Shown here one piece after another: positions 32,729 to 39,971 of a stretch of 64,000 nucleotides of DNA (positions are counted from its first letter, which is position 1; each line of letters begins with the position of its first letter). The position numbers and the translations under genes are program-made. The stretch is taken from NCBI RefSeq assembly GCF_000620705.1, contig NZ_KK211170.1, positions 256,836-320,835 on the forward strand, read 5' to 3'. The notes under the pieces were generated by a model. The model worked only from the letters and a program-made list of their open reading frames with translations, did no database searches and had not been told where the DNA came from. Source of the stretch: Nocardioides sp. URHA0020 (GTDB taxonomy: Bacteria > Actinomycetota > Actinomycetes > Propionibacteriales > Nocardioidaceae).

Positions 32729-34137
32729 CGACCTCGCGATCTGTACCCGCATCCCTGCCCACCGCTGCCGACCTCGAGCGTGTCCGCAACGAGCTCGAGC
32801 CGCGTGCCGTCCGCGCCGACGAAGCGGCGCGGCTGAAGACCCAAGTCATGGACTTCATGAACCACACGCTCGAGAACGCCCACGGTGCCAACGGCACCCT
32901 GATGGCCTCCGAGCTGCGGACCTACAACAAGGCCGAGAAGCTCTACGACGAGCTCACCGGCATCCACGACGCAAACGTCACAATCCGGCCGAAGTCGGAA
33001 GGCTGGGCGACCGGGCCGGATTCCCGCGACCAGGCGCCGTACGCCGAAGGTAAGCCGCTCGCAAAGGGCCAGACGTTCGACGGCTACATCCGTGCGATGG
33101 GCTACACCGAGCCGCCCGAGATCCGTGATGCGCTCGACGACGCCGGCCGTGGCGAGCTGTCGCTGGCCCGATTCGTGCGTGGCGTCTTCCAGAACGAGTG
33201 GGACGGTGCGGAGCCGGAGCGTCTTGCGAGCCTCGGAGCGCCCCGAACCACGGGCGCACCGATCGACGCACCGATGAACACCCTCTCGGGTGCGTCGGCC
33301 GGCGCCGGTGGCGTCATGCTCCCGACCATCCTCGCCGCTCGTATCGTCGAGCTCGCCCGGAAGCAGACCCGGGTGATGCGGGCCGGTGCGACCACGGTCG
33401 TCATGACCAACCGCAAGCTCGACGTACCGCGGTGGTTGACCGACCCGACGATGTCGTGGCGTGCCGAGAACGCGGCAATTGCCTCGTCGGACCCGACGAT
33501 GGACGTCATCAGTCTCGTCGCAAAGACGCTGGCGGCATACACCAAGGTGTCCCGCGAGCTCGTCGAGGACACCGAGATCGAGGCCCAGCTCGAGTCGGCG
33601 TTCGCCGCGTCTCTCGCTCTCAGCATCGACCTGGCCGCTCTGTACGGTGCTGGCACCAGCGTCGAGCCGAAGGGCATCAAGACCGACGCCAACGTCACCA
33701 AGACGAGCCTGGCTACGAACGGTGCGACGCCGACGTGGGACAACCTCGTCGATGCCGTCGGTCGGCTCCGTGACCAGAACGAGGAGCCGAACGCGCAGAT
33801 CATGGCCGACCGAACGCTGCGGTCGCTGTCGAAGGCCAAGGAGAGCGGTACGGGTGCGTACATCACGCCGCCGACCTACCTCGATGGCATCGACCGCCTG
33901 ACGACCAACCAGGTCCCGGTCAACCTCACCGTCGGCACCAGCAACGACACCTCGGACGTCTTCACGGGGTCTTTCGACCAGCTCTTGATCGGCTTGAGGA
34001 CTGGCCTCCAGATCACCCTCCTGGAGGAGCGGTTCATGGACTCCGAGGGCGCCTACGCACTGGTGGCCTGGTGGCGCGGTGACATGGCGGTCGCCCGCCC
34101 GAAGGCGTTCGACGTCACCACGGGCGTCCGGCCCTGA
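32725..34137 (+). CDS. HK97-type phage major capsid protein
   Basis: A 470-residue protein. Residues about 10-75 form a helical N-terminal delta-like region (LERVRNELEPRAVRADEAAR). The capsid fold follows: ASAGAGGVMLPTILAARIVE, then the E-loop and P-domain region (SWRAENAAIASSDPTMDVIS, TKVSRELVEDTEIEAQLES), and a C-terminal LEERFMDSEGAYALVAWWRGD. No protease or portal gene precedes it, which is unusual for a complete phage. GTG at 32725 has GAAAGG upstream at about 12 nt. Two strong stem-loops follow the stop. Confidence 0.92.
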   Translation: MTTSRSVPASLPTAADLERVRNELEPRAVRADEAARLKTQVMDFMNHTLENAHGANGTLMASELRTYNKAEKLYDELTGIHDANVTIRPKSEGWATGPDSRDQAPYAEGKPLAKGQTFDGYIRAMGYTEPPEIRDALDDAGRGELSLARFVRGVFQNEWDGAEPERLASLGAPRTTGAPIDAPMNTLSGASAGAGGVMLPTILAARIVELARKQTRVMRAGATTVVMTNRKLDVPRWLTDPTMSWRAENAAIASSDPTMDVISLVAKTLAAYTKVSRELVEDTEIEAQLESAFAASLALSIDLAALYGAGTSVEPKGIKTDANVTKTSLATNGATPTWDNLVDAVGRLRDQNEEPNAQIMADRTLRSLSKAKESGTGAYITPPTYLDGIDRLTTNQVPVNLTVGTSNDTSDVFTGSFDQLLIGLRTGLQITLLEERFMDSEGAYALVAWWRGDMAVARPKAFDVTTGVRP

Positions 34138-34143
34138 TGAACG

Positions 34144-34219
34144 GCCGGCCTGGGGAGCGGACGATCCCTAGGCCGGCACTCCACCCGCCCGGCGCTGTCG
34201 TCATCCAGCGCCGGGCGGG
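34144..34219 (+). terminator. Two consecutive stem-loops after the capsid gene
   Basis: Hairpin 1: GCCGGCCTGGGGA (34144-34156) pairs with 34165-34177 with one G-T pair. Hairpin 2: CCCGCCCGGCGCTG (34184-34197) pairs perfectly with 34206-34219 over an 8-nt loop. They lie between capsid and tail genes and probably end or reduce transcription, or protect capsid mRNA. There is no T-run. Confidence 0.55.
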
Positions 34220-34248
34220 CCCTCGACCCTCACGAAGGGACCCACGAC

Positions 34249-36510
34249 ATGACGGGTCTGCCGACCGTCCAGGTGCTCCTCGACGACGGGACGGGCACCT
34301 TCCCGTACGACGTCACGGCGTACGCCCGCAACTACGAGGTCACCCGCGGCCGCCCCAACGAGTTCGACGGGATCCAGCCCTCACAGCTGCGGCTGCTGCT
34401 CGAGAACAAGGACGGTCGCTTCACCCTCGGCGACCCGACGTACGGCTGCCGCACCGACCAGGCGATCCGGGTCCTCGAGCGGTTCCCGACGGTCGCGAAC
34501 ACCAACCTGCTCAGCGCGGCCGCGGCCTCGTTCGAGTCCGGTGTCGGCAGCTGGTCGTCGGGCGGCTCCGTGCTACCCACGCGTGCCGTGTCCCTGCTGC
34601 ACCCGGTCGACGGCGTGCAGTCGATGCTCGTCACATGGGGCACCGCCGGCACCCTGCCGTTGGTCTCGACGGTCGCGACCGGCCTGACGATCGGGAAGAC
34701 CTACACGTACAGCGCGTACGTGTGGGTGCCGACCGGTAGCCCTGGGATCCTGCTGTCCGCCGTTGGTGGGTTCAGCTCGGTTACCAACGTCAAGGACACG
34801 ACGGTCCGGCTGACGCGCACCTTCGTCGCTACCGCAACCTCGCACTCGCTGCAGGTCTGGCCGGCGACCGCGCCGACCGCCGGGCAGACGGTTTACGTCG
34901 ACGCCGTGATGCTCAACGAGGGCAGCGTCGCCGGCGACTTCAACATCCTGACCCCGCTGACCCGGGCCCGGTTCACCGGGTACGTTGACGACTGGCCGCT
35001 CGAGTGGTCCGACGCGACGGGGCAGATGGCCATGTGTCAGGTCACGGCACGCGACCGGCGTGCCCGGTTCGACCGACGGAAGCTCCGGTCGACGCTCGAG
35101 CAGGAGATCCTTCTCGACGCCCCGGTCGCGTACTACACGCTCGGTGAGCCCACAGGGGCGACTGCGGCTGGGGAGACGTCGGGGCGCGGTGGCGCACTGC
35201 TCACCCAGGCCGGCACGGGCACCGCGGTCGCGTTCGGTGCGGGCACTGGTCCCGGTATCGAGCCGCTCCCGGCTCCCGGCTTCGCTGGCAGGAAGTACCT
35301 GGCGGGTGGCTCGGTGACGTTCACGGCAGGGGAGTCTGTGACCCTGGGGTGCTGGTTCCGGTCGACGACTTCGAGCGTCACGTTGCTCCGTGTCGCTGGT
35401 TGGGAGCTGGGCCTGGACTCGGCCGGCAACCTCTACGGTTTCGGCCGCGGCACGGCGTACGGCGCCGGCGGCACCGACCTGACGGATGGCCAGCTGCACT
35501 TCGCCGTGCTGACGTGCACCCCGACGTCGCTGAAGGTCTACCAGGACGGGGTCCTGGCCGCCTCTGTGTCGGGCGGTGGGTTGACGACGACCTCCCACAT
35601 CACTGTCGGGGGCTCGGAGCTCAGCGGGGCGATCACGGTCACCGGCGTCATCGCCCATGCCTTCTACTGCGTCCAGGCGCTGAGTGGTGCGCGGGTCGCC
35701 GAGCACTACGCGGCCGGGTCGACCGGTTTCGAGGATGAGTCTTCGGACTCGAGGGTCGCCCGCCTGGCGTCGTACGCCGGGCTCACCGTCGCGGACCTGA
35801 ACCTCGAGGCGGGTGTCCTCGAGTCGATGCCGGTGGTCCCGATCTCCGGGTCGACTGTCGGCGGAGCCATGGACGACGTCATCACCGCGGAGGGTGGGAC
35901 GCTGTTCTTCGCGGGTGACGGCAAGCTGACGATGCAGAACCGTAACCACCGGGTCATCACCGCGACCAGCACGGCGCAGATCGCCCTCGACTCGGGCGAC
36001 GTCGACCCTGGGGACTTCACCATCAGCGGTGACAAGACGTACCTGCAGAACTACATCACCGGCTCACGGGACCAGGGCGCCACACAGATCGTGTCCGACC
36101 AGGCGTCGATCGACCGGCACGAGCAGTACCCGGAGGAACTCACAAACCTCCATGTGAACACCGACGCCGAGGTGCTCAGCCGGATCCAGTGGCAGGTCTA
36201 CAAGTACAGCGAGGTGAAGCCGCGGATCGCGTCGGCCACCATCGACCTCACCTCGCTGCCACTGGCGACGGTGTACGCCGTCTTCGCTTCCGAGCTCGGC
36301 GACCGGCTGACGATCGCGAACCTCCCCAGCCAGCGGCCCTCGGCCTTCGTCCCCGCCGACCTGCTCGTCGAGGGCACGGTCGAGAAGGTCGACATCGACG
36401 GGGGCTGGTCGGTCACGGTCAACACCGCGCCGGCCGACCTCTTCCAGGCGTTCATCCTCGACGACCCCGTCTGGGGCGTCCTCGACTCCACCACCCCGCT
36501 CTACTACTGA
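34249..36510 (+). CDS. Phage tail protein with LamG-like lectin domain
   Basis: A 753-residue virion protein. It opens with a tail-type beta domain (VQVLLDDGTGTFPYDVTAYA). A carbohydrate-binding-like jelly-roll follows at about 90-230, then a concanavalin/LamG-type domain at about 290-480 (PVAYYTLGEP, LKVYQDGVLAASV), and a C-terminal tail-baseplate-like part with LTIANLPSQRP. It should bind host surface sugars at the tail tip. Its presence without tape measure or other tail genes is odd. The start ATG at 34249 follows CGAAGGGA by about 8 nt. Confidence 0.82.
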   Translation: MTGLPTVQVLLDDGTGTFPYDVTAYARNYEVTRGRPNEFDGIQPSQLRLLLENKDGRFTLGDPTYGCRTDQAIRVLERFPTVANTNLLSAAAASFESGVGSWSSGGSVLPTRAVSLLHPVDGVQSMLVTWGTAGTLPLVSTVATGLTIGKTYTYSAYVWVPTGSPGILLSAVGGFSSVTNVKDTTVRLTRTFVATATSHSLQVWPATAPTAGQTVYVDAVMLNEGSVAGDFNILTPLTRARFTGYVDDWPLEWSDATGQMAMCQVTARDRRARFDRRKLRSTLEQEILLDAPVAYYTLGEPTGATAAGETSGRGGALLTQAGTGTAVAFGAGTGPGIEPLPAPGFAGRKYLAGGSVTFTAGESVTLGCWFRSTTSSVTLLRVAGWELGLDSAGNLYGFGRGTAYGAGGTDLTDGQLHFAVLTCTPTSLKVYQDGVLAASVSGGGLTTTSHITVGGSELSGAITVTGVIAHAFYCVQALSGARVAEHYAAGSTGFEDESSDSRVARLASYAGLTVADLNLEAGVLESMPVVPISGSTVGGAMDDVITAEGGTLFFAGDGKLTMQNRNHRVITATSTAQIALDSGDVDPGDFTISGDKTYLQNYITGSRDQGATQIVSDQASIDRHEQYPEELTNLHVNTDAEVLSRIQWQVYKYSEVKPRIASATIDLTSLPLATVYAVFASELGDRLTIANLPSQRPSAFVPADLLVEGTVEKVDIDGGWSVTVNTAPADLFQAFILDDPVWGVLDSTTPLYY

Positions 36511-36529
36511 GCGCGGCCGACGTCAGTCG

Positions 36530-36715
36530 TCAGCCGTCCCGCAGGGCGTCAATCTCACGAGCGAGCCGCACGATCAGCTGGGACTGCATCCCGAGCGCGA
36601 CCGCCATCGCTTCGATCTTGGTGTCCAGGCCCGGCTTGCGGATGCTCTCGAGGAACTCGATCTGCGCGAGCTCGGCATCCGTCAACAGGGCGTCGTCTGG
36701 TTCATGATCAGCCAT
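36530..36715 (-). CDS. Small helical protein of the element
   Basis: A 61-residue acidic protein (DDALLTDAELAQIEFLESIR) that looks fully helical and could be a coiled-coil. It is the last gene of a leftward cluster at the right end of the element and begins 3 nt after the 77-residue gene. No function is recognised. Accessory or regulatory genes often sit here in temperate elements. Confidence 0.6.
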   Translation of the reverse strand: MADHEPDDALLTDAELAQIEFLESIRKPGLDTKIEAMAVALGMQSQLIVRLAREIDALRDG

Positions 36716-36718
36716 TGC

Positions 36719-36952
36719 TCAGCGCAGCTCGATCTGGAATGGCTTGTTCTCCTCGATGGAGCGCGTGTAGTCGTCGAGGTCGCCGGTCATGTTGACCCCG
36801 ATCCTCGCGAAGGCGGTCCGCGCCGGCTCGACGATGGTGTCGGCGGGCTGGCCGGTGTATCTGGCTCGGAGCTCCTTGTCGATGGCCTCGATCTTGCTCG
36901 CGATGCCAGCGAAGAGGTTGTTGATGCCCTGAGGGTTCGGTGTGAAGTTCAT
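36719..36952 (-). CDS. Small protein of the element
   Basis: A 77-residue protein (MNFTPNPQGINNLFAGIASK at the start) with an amphipathic helix near residues 10-32 and a mixed C-terminal part. It shares the leftward cluster with the 61-residue gene, 3 nt apart. TACGGT about 8 nt upstream of the ATG suggests its own leaderless promoter. No family is recognised. Confidence 0.6.
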   Translation of the reverse strand: MNFTPNPQGINNLFAGIASKIEAIDKELRARYTGQPADTIVEPARTAFARIGVNMTGDLDDYTRSIEENKPFQIELR

Positions 36953-37129
36953 ACATGCCGACCGTACGGACCGGGCAGGCCGATAGTGGTAGACGCGCCG
37001 ACGGCCTGCCGGGCCACCCGGCAGGCACGGACCTTGCCGAGGTCTGTTACGCCGATTCGACCTCGCCGTAGAAGACCTCGGCGATGTTCGGTACCGCGTC
37101 GATCATGTTGTCCTTGTAGGGCGCGCCGG

Positions 37130-37327
37130 TCAGCTCGCGACGGCCCGTGACAGCGGTGGCGGGTCGATGAGCCATCGGGTCGACCAGATGTGGTCGTTGC
37201 CGCAGAGGTACTCGCCGGTTGCCTGCGGACCGTTGAGGCGCACGGTGGTGTCGGCTGGCAGACCGCCGCACAGCGGGCAGGTCGGCCCGGCTGGTGGTGG
37301 CCCGATGGGGGTGTCTAGATTGGGCAT
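37130..37327 (-). CDS. Small zinc-binding protein of the element
   Basis: A 65-residue protein with TCPLCGGLPAD near residue 17 and YLCGNDHIW near residue 40, a likely C-C-C-H zinc site. The start at 37327 (MPNLDTP) has AAGGA about 12 nt upstream. A stem-loop and the DnaA-box palindrome lie upstream of it. The 83 nt after its stop (37047-37129) stay open in another frame, ending MIDAVPNIAEVFYGEVESA, but have no clear start. Confidence 0.62.
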   Translation of the reverse strand: MPNLDTPIGPPPAGPTCPLCGGLPADTTVRLNGPQATGEYLCGNDHIWSTRWLIDPPPLSRAVAS

Positions 37328-37352
37328 AAGTCGGTCGTTCCTTCTCCGGCGA

Positions 37353-37387
37353 GGCCCCCGCCGGACTCTCACCTCCGGACGGGGGCC
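37353..37387 (-). terminator. Stem-loop upstream of the small zinc protein gene
   Basis: GGCCCCCG-CCGGA (37353-37365) pairs with TCCGG-A-CGGGGGCC (37374-37387) with one bulged base. It may end transcription from the DUF6907 gene or attenuate the small zinc protein gene. Confidence 0.45.
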
Positions 37388-37447
37388 GACTTGTGTGGTC
37401 GTTCCCTCCAATGAGGGGAACACACTGAGCCGACAAACCAATAGCCT

Positions 37448-37472
37448 GTTATCCACAGGCCCTGTGGATAAC
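37448..37472. promoter_or_regulatory. Perfect inverted pair of DnaA boxes inside the element
   Basis: GTTATCCACAGG and CCTGTGGATAAC flank one central base (37460) as a perfect 25-bp palindrome. Each arm holds TTATCCACA, the classical DnaA box. The host's GC-rich relatives mostly use TTGTCCACA. The surrounding 37388-37541 is locally AT-richer and otherwise non-coding. It could be a replication origin of the excised element or a host DnaA-responsive operator. Confidence 0.6.
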
Positions 37473-37541
37473 CCCTACTTTGCGCTCAGATCGTGAGCGA
37501 AATTTCTGTCTTTCACCCACACGTGGTCCACACAGGCTGGT

Positions 37542-37829
37542 TTATGCCGGCTGCGCTTCCAGCCACTCGGCGGCCTGGACGAGCGCGTTGGCCAGTGAGC
37601 GGAGCTCGGCCGCTACTTCCTCGCGACTGCCGACGTACGGCTCGGTGTGGTTGACCTCGGCGTACCAGCCGCCGCGGTCGATGAGGCTCAAGTGCAGCTC
37701 CTGGCCGCCTACAGGCGAGAAGTGCACTCGAGGTGATCCCGTGGCCACCTCGAGTGGGTCGTGGTCGCGGGGGAGCGTGCACCACTCGGGGCATGCATTT
37801 GCTGGCTGGGTGGTCGATGATGTGGCCAT
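37542..37829 (-). CDS. DUF6907-type protein
   Basis: A 95-residue protein with ACPEWCTLPRDHD near the N-terminus, followed by a beta-rich middle (RVHFSPVGGQELHLSLIDRG) and a C-terminal helix. The CPxWC...H pattern is that of a family seen in actinobacterial mobile elements and phages (DUF6907, named from memory). The ATG at 37829 has AAGGAG about 10 nt upstream. It is the first gene of the leftward cluster, next to the right end of the element. The function is unknown. Confidence 0.72.
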   Translation of the reverse strand: MATSSTTQPANACPEWCTLPRDHDPLEVATGSPRVHFSPVGGQELHLSLIDRGGWYAEVNHTEPYVGSREEVAAELRSLANALVQAAEWLEAQPA

Positions 37830-37922
37830 GGTTCTGGTGCTCCTTGTCAGCACTGGTTCCTAGGCCTCGTCGGGTGCTCCTACACCTGGCGGGGCCGCTT
37901 CATGTTCCGGAACCGGCAACGT

Positions 37923-37941
37923 GGCACATACATGGCACGAG
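37923..37941. promoter_or_regulatory. Right arm-type site
   Basis: GGCACATACATGGCACGAG matches the left copy at 28583-28601 in 17 of 19 positions and has the same 11-bp TGGCAC repeat. It lies 43 bp from the attR core and is a likely integrase arm site. Confidence 0.5.
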
Positions 37942-37969
37942 GCCGGTCCCATTGCTGGAAACCGGCCTC
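37939..37969 (-). terminator. Element-borne hairpin behind tRNA-Val
   Basis: GAGGCCGGT (37939-37947) pairs perfectly with ACCGGCCTC (37961-37969). On the minus strand it follows tRNA-Val by 16 nt and appears to replace the chromosomal hairpin that integration moved to 28401-28422. Both are preceded by GGTCAGAGGC on the minus strand. Confidence 0.5.
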
Positions 37970-37984
37970 TGACCTGCATTAATG

Positions 37985-38013
37985 CTGGTGGGCGATACTG
38001 GGTTTGAACCAGT
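37985..38013. other. attR core
   Basis: This 29-bp repeat is identical to attL at 28434-28462. It forms the 3' end of the intact tRNA-Val(GAC) gene, including the encoded CCA, so integration rebuilds the tRNA. Confidence 0.92.
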
Positions 38014-38060
38014 GACCTCTTCCGTGTCAGGGAAGCGCGCTACCGCTGCGCCAATCGCCC
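37986..38060 (-). tRNA. tRNA-Val(GAC)
   Basis: A cloverleaf with acceptor GGGCGAT/ATCGCCC, anticodon arm CTTCC-CTGACAC-GGAAG (anticodon GAC), T-arm ACTGG-TTCAAAC-CCAGT, discriminator A and encoded CCA. Third in a Gly-Cys-Val cluster. It is the integration target of the element. Confidence 0.97.
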
Positions 38061-38083
38061 AGGTCTTGAATTGTGGGACTGCA

Positions 38084-38157
38084 TGGAGGTGGGTACGGGA
38101 TTTGAACCCGTGTACACGGATTTGCAGTCCGTTGCCTCGCCTCTCGGCCAACCCACC
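38084..38157 (-). tRNA. tRNA-Cys(GCA)
   Basis: Acceptor GGTGGGT/ACCCACC, anticodon arm CGGA-CTGCAAA-TCCG (anticodon GCA), T-loop GGTTCAAATC, discriminator U, encoded CCA. Middle gene of the cluster. Confidence 0.97.
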
Positions 38158-38187
38158 ATGAGGCAAAACCAGAGAGGAACCTCTCCG

Positions 38188-38260
38188 AGCGGACAACGAG
38201 ACTCGAACTCGCGACCTCAACCTTGGCAAGGTTGCGCTCTACCAACTGAGCTATGTCCGC
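38188..38260 (-). tRNA. tRNA-Gly(GCC)
   Basis: Acceptor GCGGACA/TGTCCGC, D-arm GCTCAGTTGGTAGAGC, anticodon arm AACCT-TGCCA-AGGTT (anticodon GCC), T-loop AGTTCGAGTC. CCA is not encoded. First gene of the cluster. Confidence 0.97.
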
Positions 38261-38405
38261 CTGCGCACCAGCTCCGGTCTCCCGGTTGGCGTGCGTGAGA
38301 ACAGTAGCCGATGCCCCAGGGCACGCAAAATCCGGTCCCCCCGGGCGCGTTGCGAGACGTGTGGGGTGCCCGGGACGGGTGTGCCGCGACGCCTAGGGTG
38401 GCCCC

Positions 38406-39227
38406 ATGCGTGCGTGGATCAACGGTGACCTCCTGCCCGACGCGAGCGCCCCGGCGGTCTCCGTCGCCGATCACGGGCTCACCGTGGGTGACGGGGTCTT
38501 CGAGGCGATCAAGGTCGTCGAGGGGCTGCCGTTCGCTCTCGACCTCCATCTCGCCCGGCTGCAGCGGTCCGCCGCGGGGCTCGGCCTCGAGGGTGTCGAC
38601 GAGGCCGTCGTACGCCGCGGGATCGCCGCCGTGCTCGACGGTGCGGACCTGCCGCTGGGACGGATCCGGATCACCGTGACCGGGGGACCGGCGCCGATGG
38701 GCTCGGGTCGTGGCGACGCGCCGCCCACCGTCGTGGTCGTCGCCGACGCGATGAAGCCGTGGCCCCAGTCCACGGCGGTCGCCACGGTGCCGTGGCCGCG
38801 CAACGAGCGCGGCGCCCTGGCCGGCCTCAAGACCACGTCGTACGCCGAGAACGTCGTCGCCCTGGCGGAGGCGCACCGGCGCGGAGCGAGCGAGGCGATC
38901 TTCGCCAACCTCGCGGGCCACCTGTGCGAGGGCACCGGCTCCAACGTCTTCTACGTCGTCGACGGCGAGCTCCGCACGCCCACGCTCGCCAGCGGCTGCC
39001 TGGCCGGGGTCACCCGAGCGCTGATCCTGGAGTGGTACGGCGGCCGCGAGGTCGACGAGCCGATCGAGGTCGTGCAGCGGGCCAGCGAGATCTTTTTGGC
39101 GTCGACGACCCGCGACGTGCAGGCCGTGGCCCGCTGGGACGAGCGCGAGCTGCCGGCGCCGGGCCCGGTCACGACCGAGGTGGCGGCGCTGTGGGACAAG
39201 CGGGAGCCGGAGCTGCTAGCGCTCTGA
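38406..39227 (+). CDS. Class IV aminotransferase, probable aminodeoxychorismate lyase
   Basis: A 273-residue fold-type IV PLP enzyme. The PLP lysine lies in LKTTSYAENVVALAEA, and the cofactor phosphate region is EGTGSNVFYVVDG. SVADHGLTVGDGVFEA is the family N-terminal block. Length and pattern fit aminodeoxychorismate lyase (PabC, p-aminobenzoate branch of folate synthesis) or a branched-chain/D-amino-acid aminotransferase. The family cannot be split safely by eye. Its 3' end overlaps the convergent SsgA-like gene by 12 nt. Confidence 0.87.
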   Translation: MRAWINGDLLPDASAPAVSVADHGLTVGDGVFEAIKVVEGLPFALDLHLARLQRSAAGLGLEGVDEAVVRRGIAAVLDGADLPLGRIRITVTGGPAPMGSGRGDAPPTVVVVADAMKPWPQSTAVATVPWPRNERGALAGLKTTSYAENVVALAEAHRRGASEAIFANLAGHLCEGTGSNVFYVVDGELRTPTLASGCLAGVTRALILEWYGGREVDEPIEVVQRASEIFLASTTRDVQAVARWDERELPAPGPVTTEVAALWDKREPELLAL

Positions 39228-39626
39228 GCGGCTGAGTGCCTCGATCATCAGGTCGAGGTCGATCGACTCGGTGCCCTCCGGCACGACGGCGAGGGTGCGA
39301 CCGAGGAACGCACCCAGCTCGCGCGTCGGGAGCTGGGTGACCAGGCGCCCGTTCGGTGAGCGGAGCTCGAGGACGACCGCGGCCCGGCCGTACTCGTCGA
39401 TGCTCGGCGAGAGCTGCACGTCCCCCTCGCCGACGGGGTCGGTCATGCCGTGCAGCAGCAGGTCGCGGCCGATCAGCCAGCGCACCGTCCCGGAGGCCTG
39501 GCCGAAGGAGACCTCGACCGCCCACGGGTCTGCGGGGTCGTAGCCGAGGACCGCGGCCAGGTCGACGCTGCGGCCGTGGGAGTCGAGGCACTGGAGCGCG
39601 ACGGGCTGCGTGAGGGTCGATGACAT
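39216..39626 (-). CDS. SsgA family sporulation/cell division regulator
   Basis: A 136-residue protein of the SsgA-like family restricted to Actinobacteria: VEVSFGQASGTVRWLIGRDLL, DVQLSPSIDEYGRAAVVLELR, and TRELGAFLGRTLAVVP. In Streptomyces these proteins position the division and sporulation septa. Genera that do not sporulate usually keep one copy with a presumed division role. The start at 39626 (MSSTLTQ) is chosen by family alignment. It is divergent from tRNA-Val(CAC), 110 bp away. Confidence 0.9.
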   Translation of the reverse strand: MSSTLTQPVALQCLDSHGRSVDLAAVLGYDPADPWAVEVSFGQASGTVRWLIGRDLLLHGMTDPVGEGDVQLSPSIDEYGRAAVVLELRSPNGRLVTQLPTRELGAFLGRTLAVVPEGTESIDLDLMIEALSRSER

Positions 39627-39736
39627 GGGCTGGTGGGGCACGTAGGGGAGACGGGCGAGCCATCGGGTCGTGACGCCGACCCTCCCGAATGTGAGCGGTC
39701 CGCGTCGGTAGGCTAGAGTCTGCGACCGCAACAGAC

Positions 39737-39808
39737 GGGCGATTGGCGCAGTGGTAGCGCGCTTCGTTCACACCGAAGAGGTCACTGGTTCGAACCCAGT
39801 ATCGCCCA
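39737..39808 (+). tRNA. tRNA-Val(CAC)
   Basis: Acceptor GGGCGAT/ATCGCCC, D-arm GGCGCAGTGGTAGCGC, anticodon arm CTTCG-TTCACAC-CGAAG (anticodon CAC), T-arm ACTGG-TTCGAAC-CCAGT, discriminator A, CCA not encoded. TAGAGT at 39714-39719 is a likely -10 box, 17 bp before the 5' end. Confidence 0.97.
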
Positions 39809-39815
39809 CCGAAAC

Positions 39816-39842
39816 GGGGCCGCACCCACAGGGTGCGGCCCC
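39816..39842 (+). terminator. Rho-independent terminator of tRNA-Val(CAC)
   Basis: GGGGCCGCACCC pairs perfectly with GGGTGCGGCCCC over a 3-nt loop and is followed by TTTT. Confidence 0.9.
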
Positions 39843-39861
39843 TTTTGCTTGCTGTCGCGGA

Positions 39862-39955
39862 GGTAGCGCGGCTCTGCCGTTGACACCGAAGAGGTCACTG
39901 GTTCGAACCCAGTATCGCCCACCGAAAAGGGGCCGCACTCACAGGGTGCGGCCCC
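39862..39955 (+). repeat. Partial duplicate of tRNA-Val with duplicated terminator
   Basis: From 39882 to 39928 the anticodon-arm 3' strand, T-arm, acceptor strand and spacer of tRNA-Val(CAC) are repeated almost exactly. A second terminator follows at 39929-39955, with one G-T pair. The 5' half (39862-39881) is degenerate: AGGTAGCGCGGC survives, but the acceptor 5' strand is gone and the anticodon stem cannot pair. It is a pseudo-tRNA, probably the scar of an integration event or of a slipped duplication. Confidence 0.8.
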
Positions 39956-39971
39956 TTTTGCTTGCCCGCGG

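Larger units (their letters stand above)
28434..38013. mobile_element. 9.55-kb integrative element (phage satellite or reduced prophage) in tRNA-Val(GAC)
   Basis: The element is bounded by 29-bp direct repeats (28434-28462 and 37985-38013). The right copy is the 3' end of tRNA-Val. Rightward genes: integrase, excisionase, a small protein, DUF3631 ATPase, three small frames, major capsid protein, tail protein. Leftward genes at the right end: three small frames and a DUF6907 protein. There is no portal, terminase, protease or tape-measure gene. It could be a capsid-carrying satellite or a deletion derivative of a siphophage. Confidence 0.88.

Noticed and set aside
39862..39921. A second functional tRNA-Val gene behind tRNA-Val(CAC).
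   Set aside because: The acceptor 5' strand is absent and the anticodon stem cannot pair, so it is a pseudo-tRNA.
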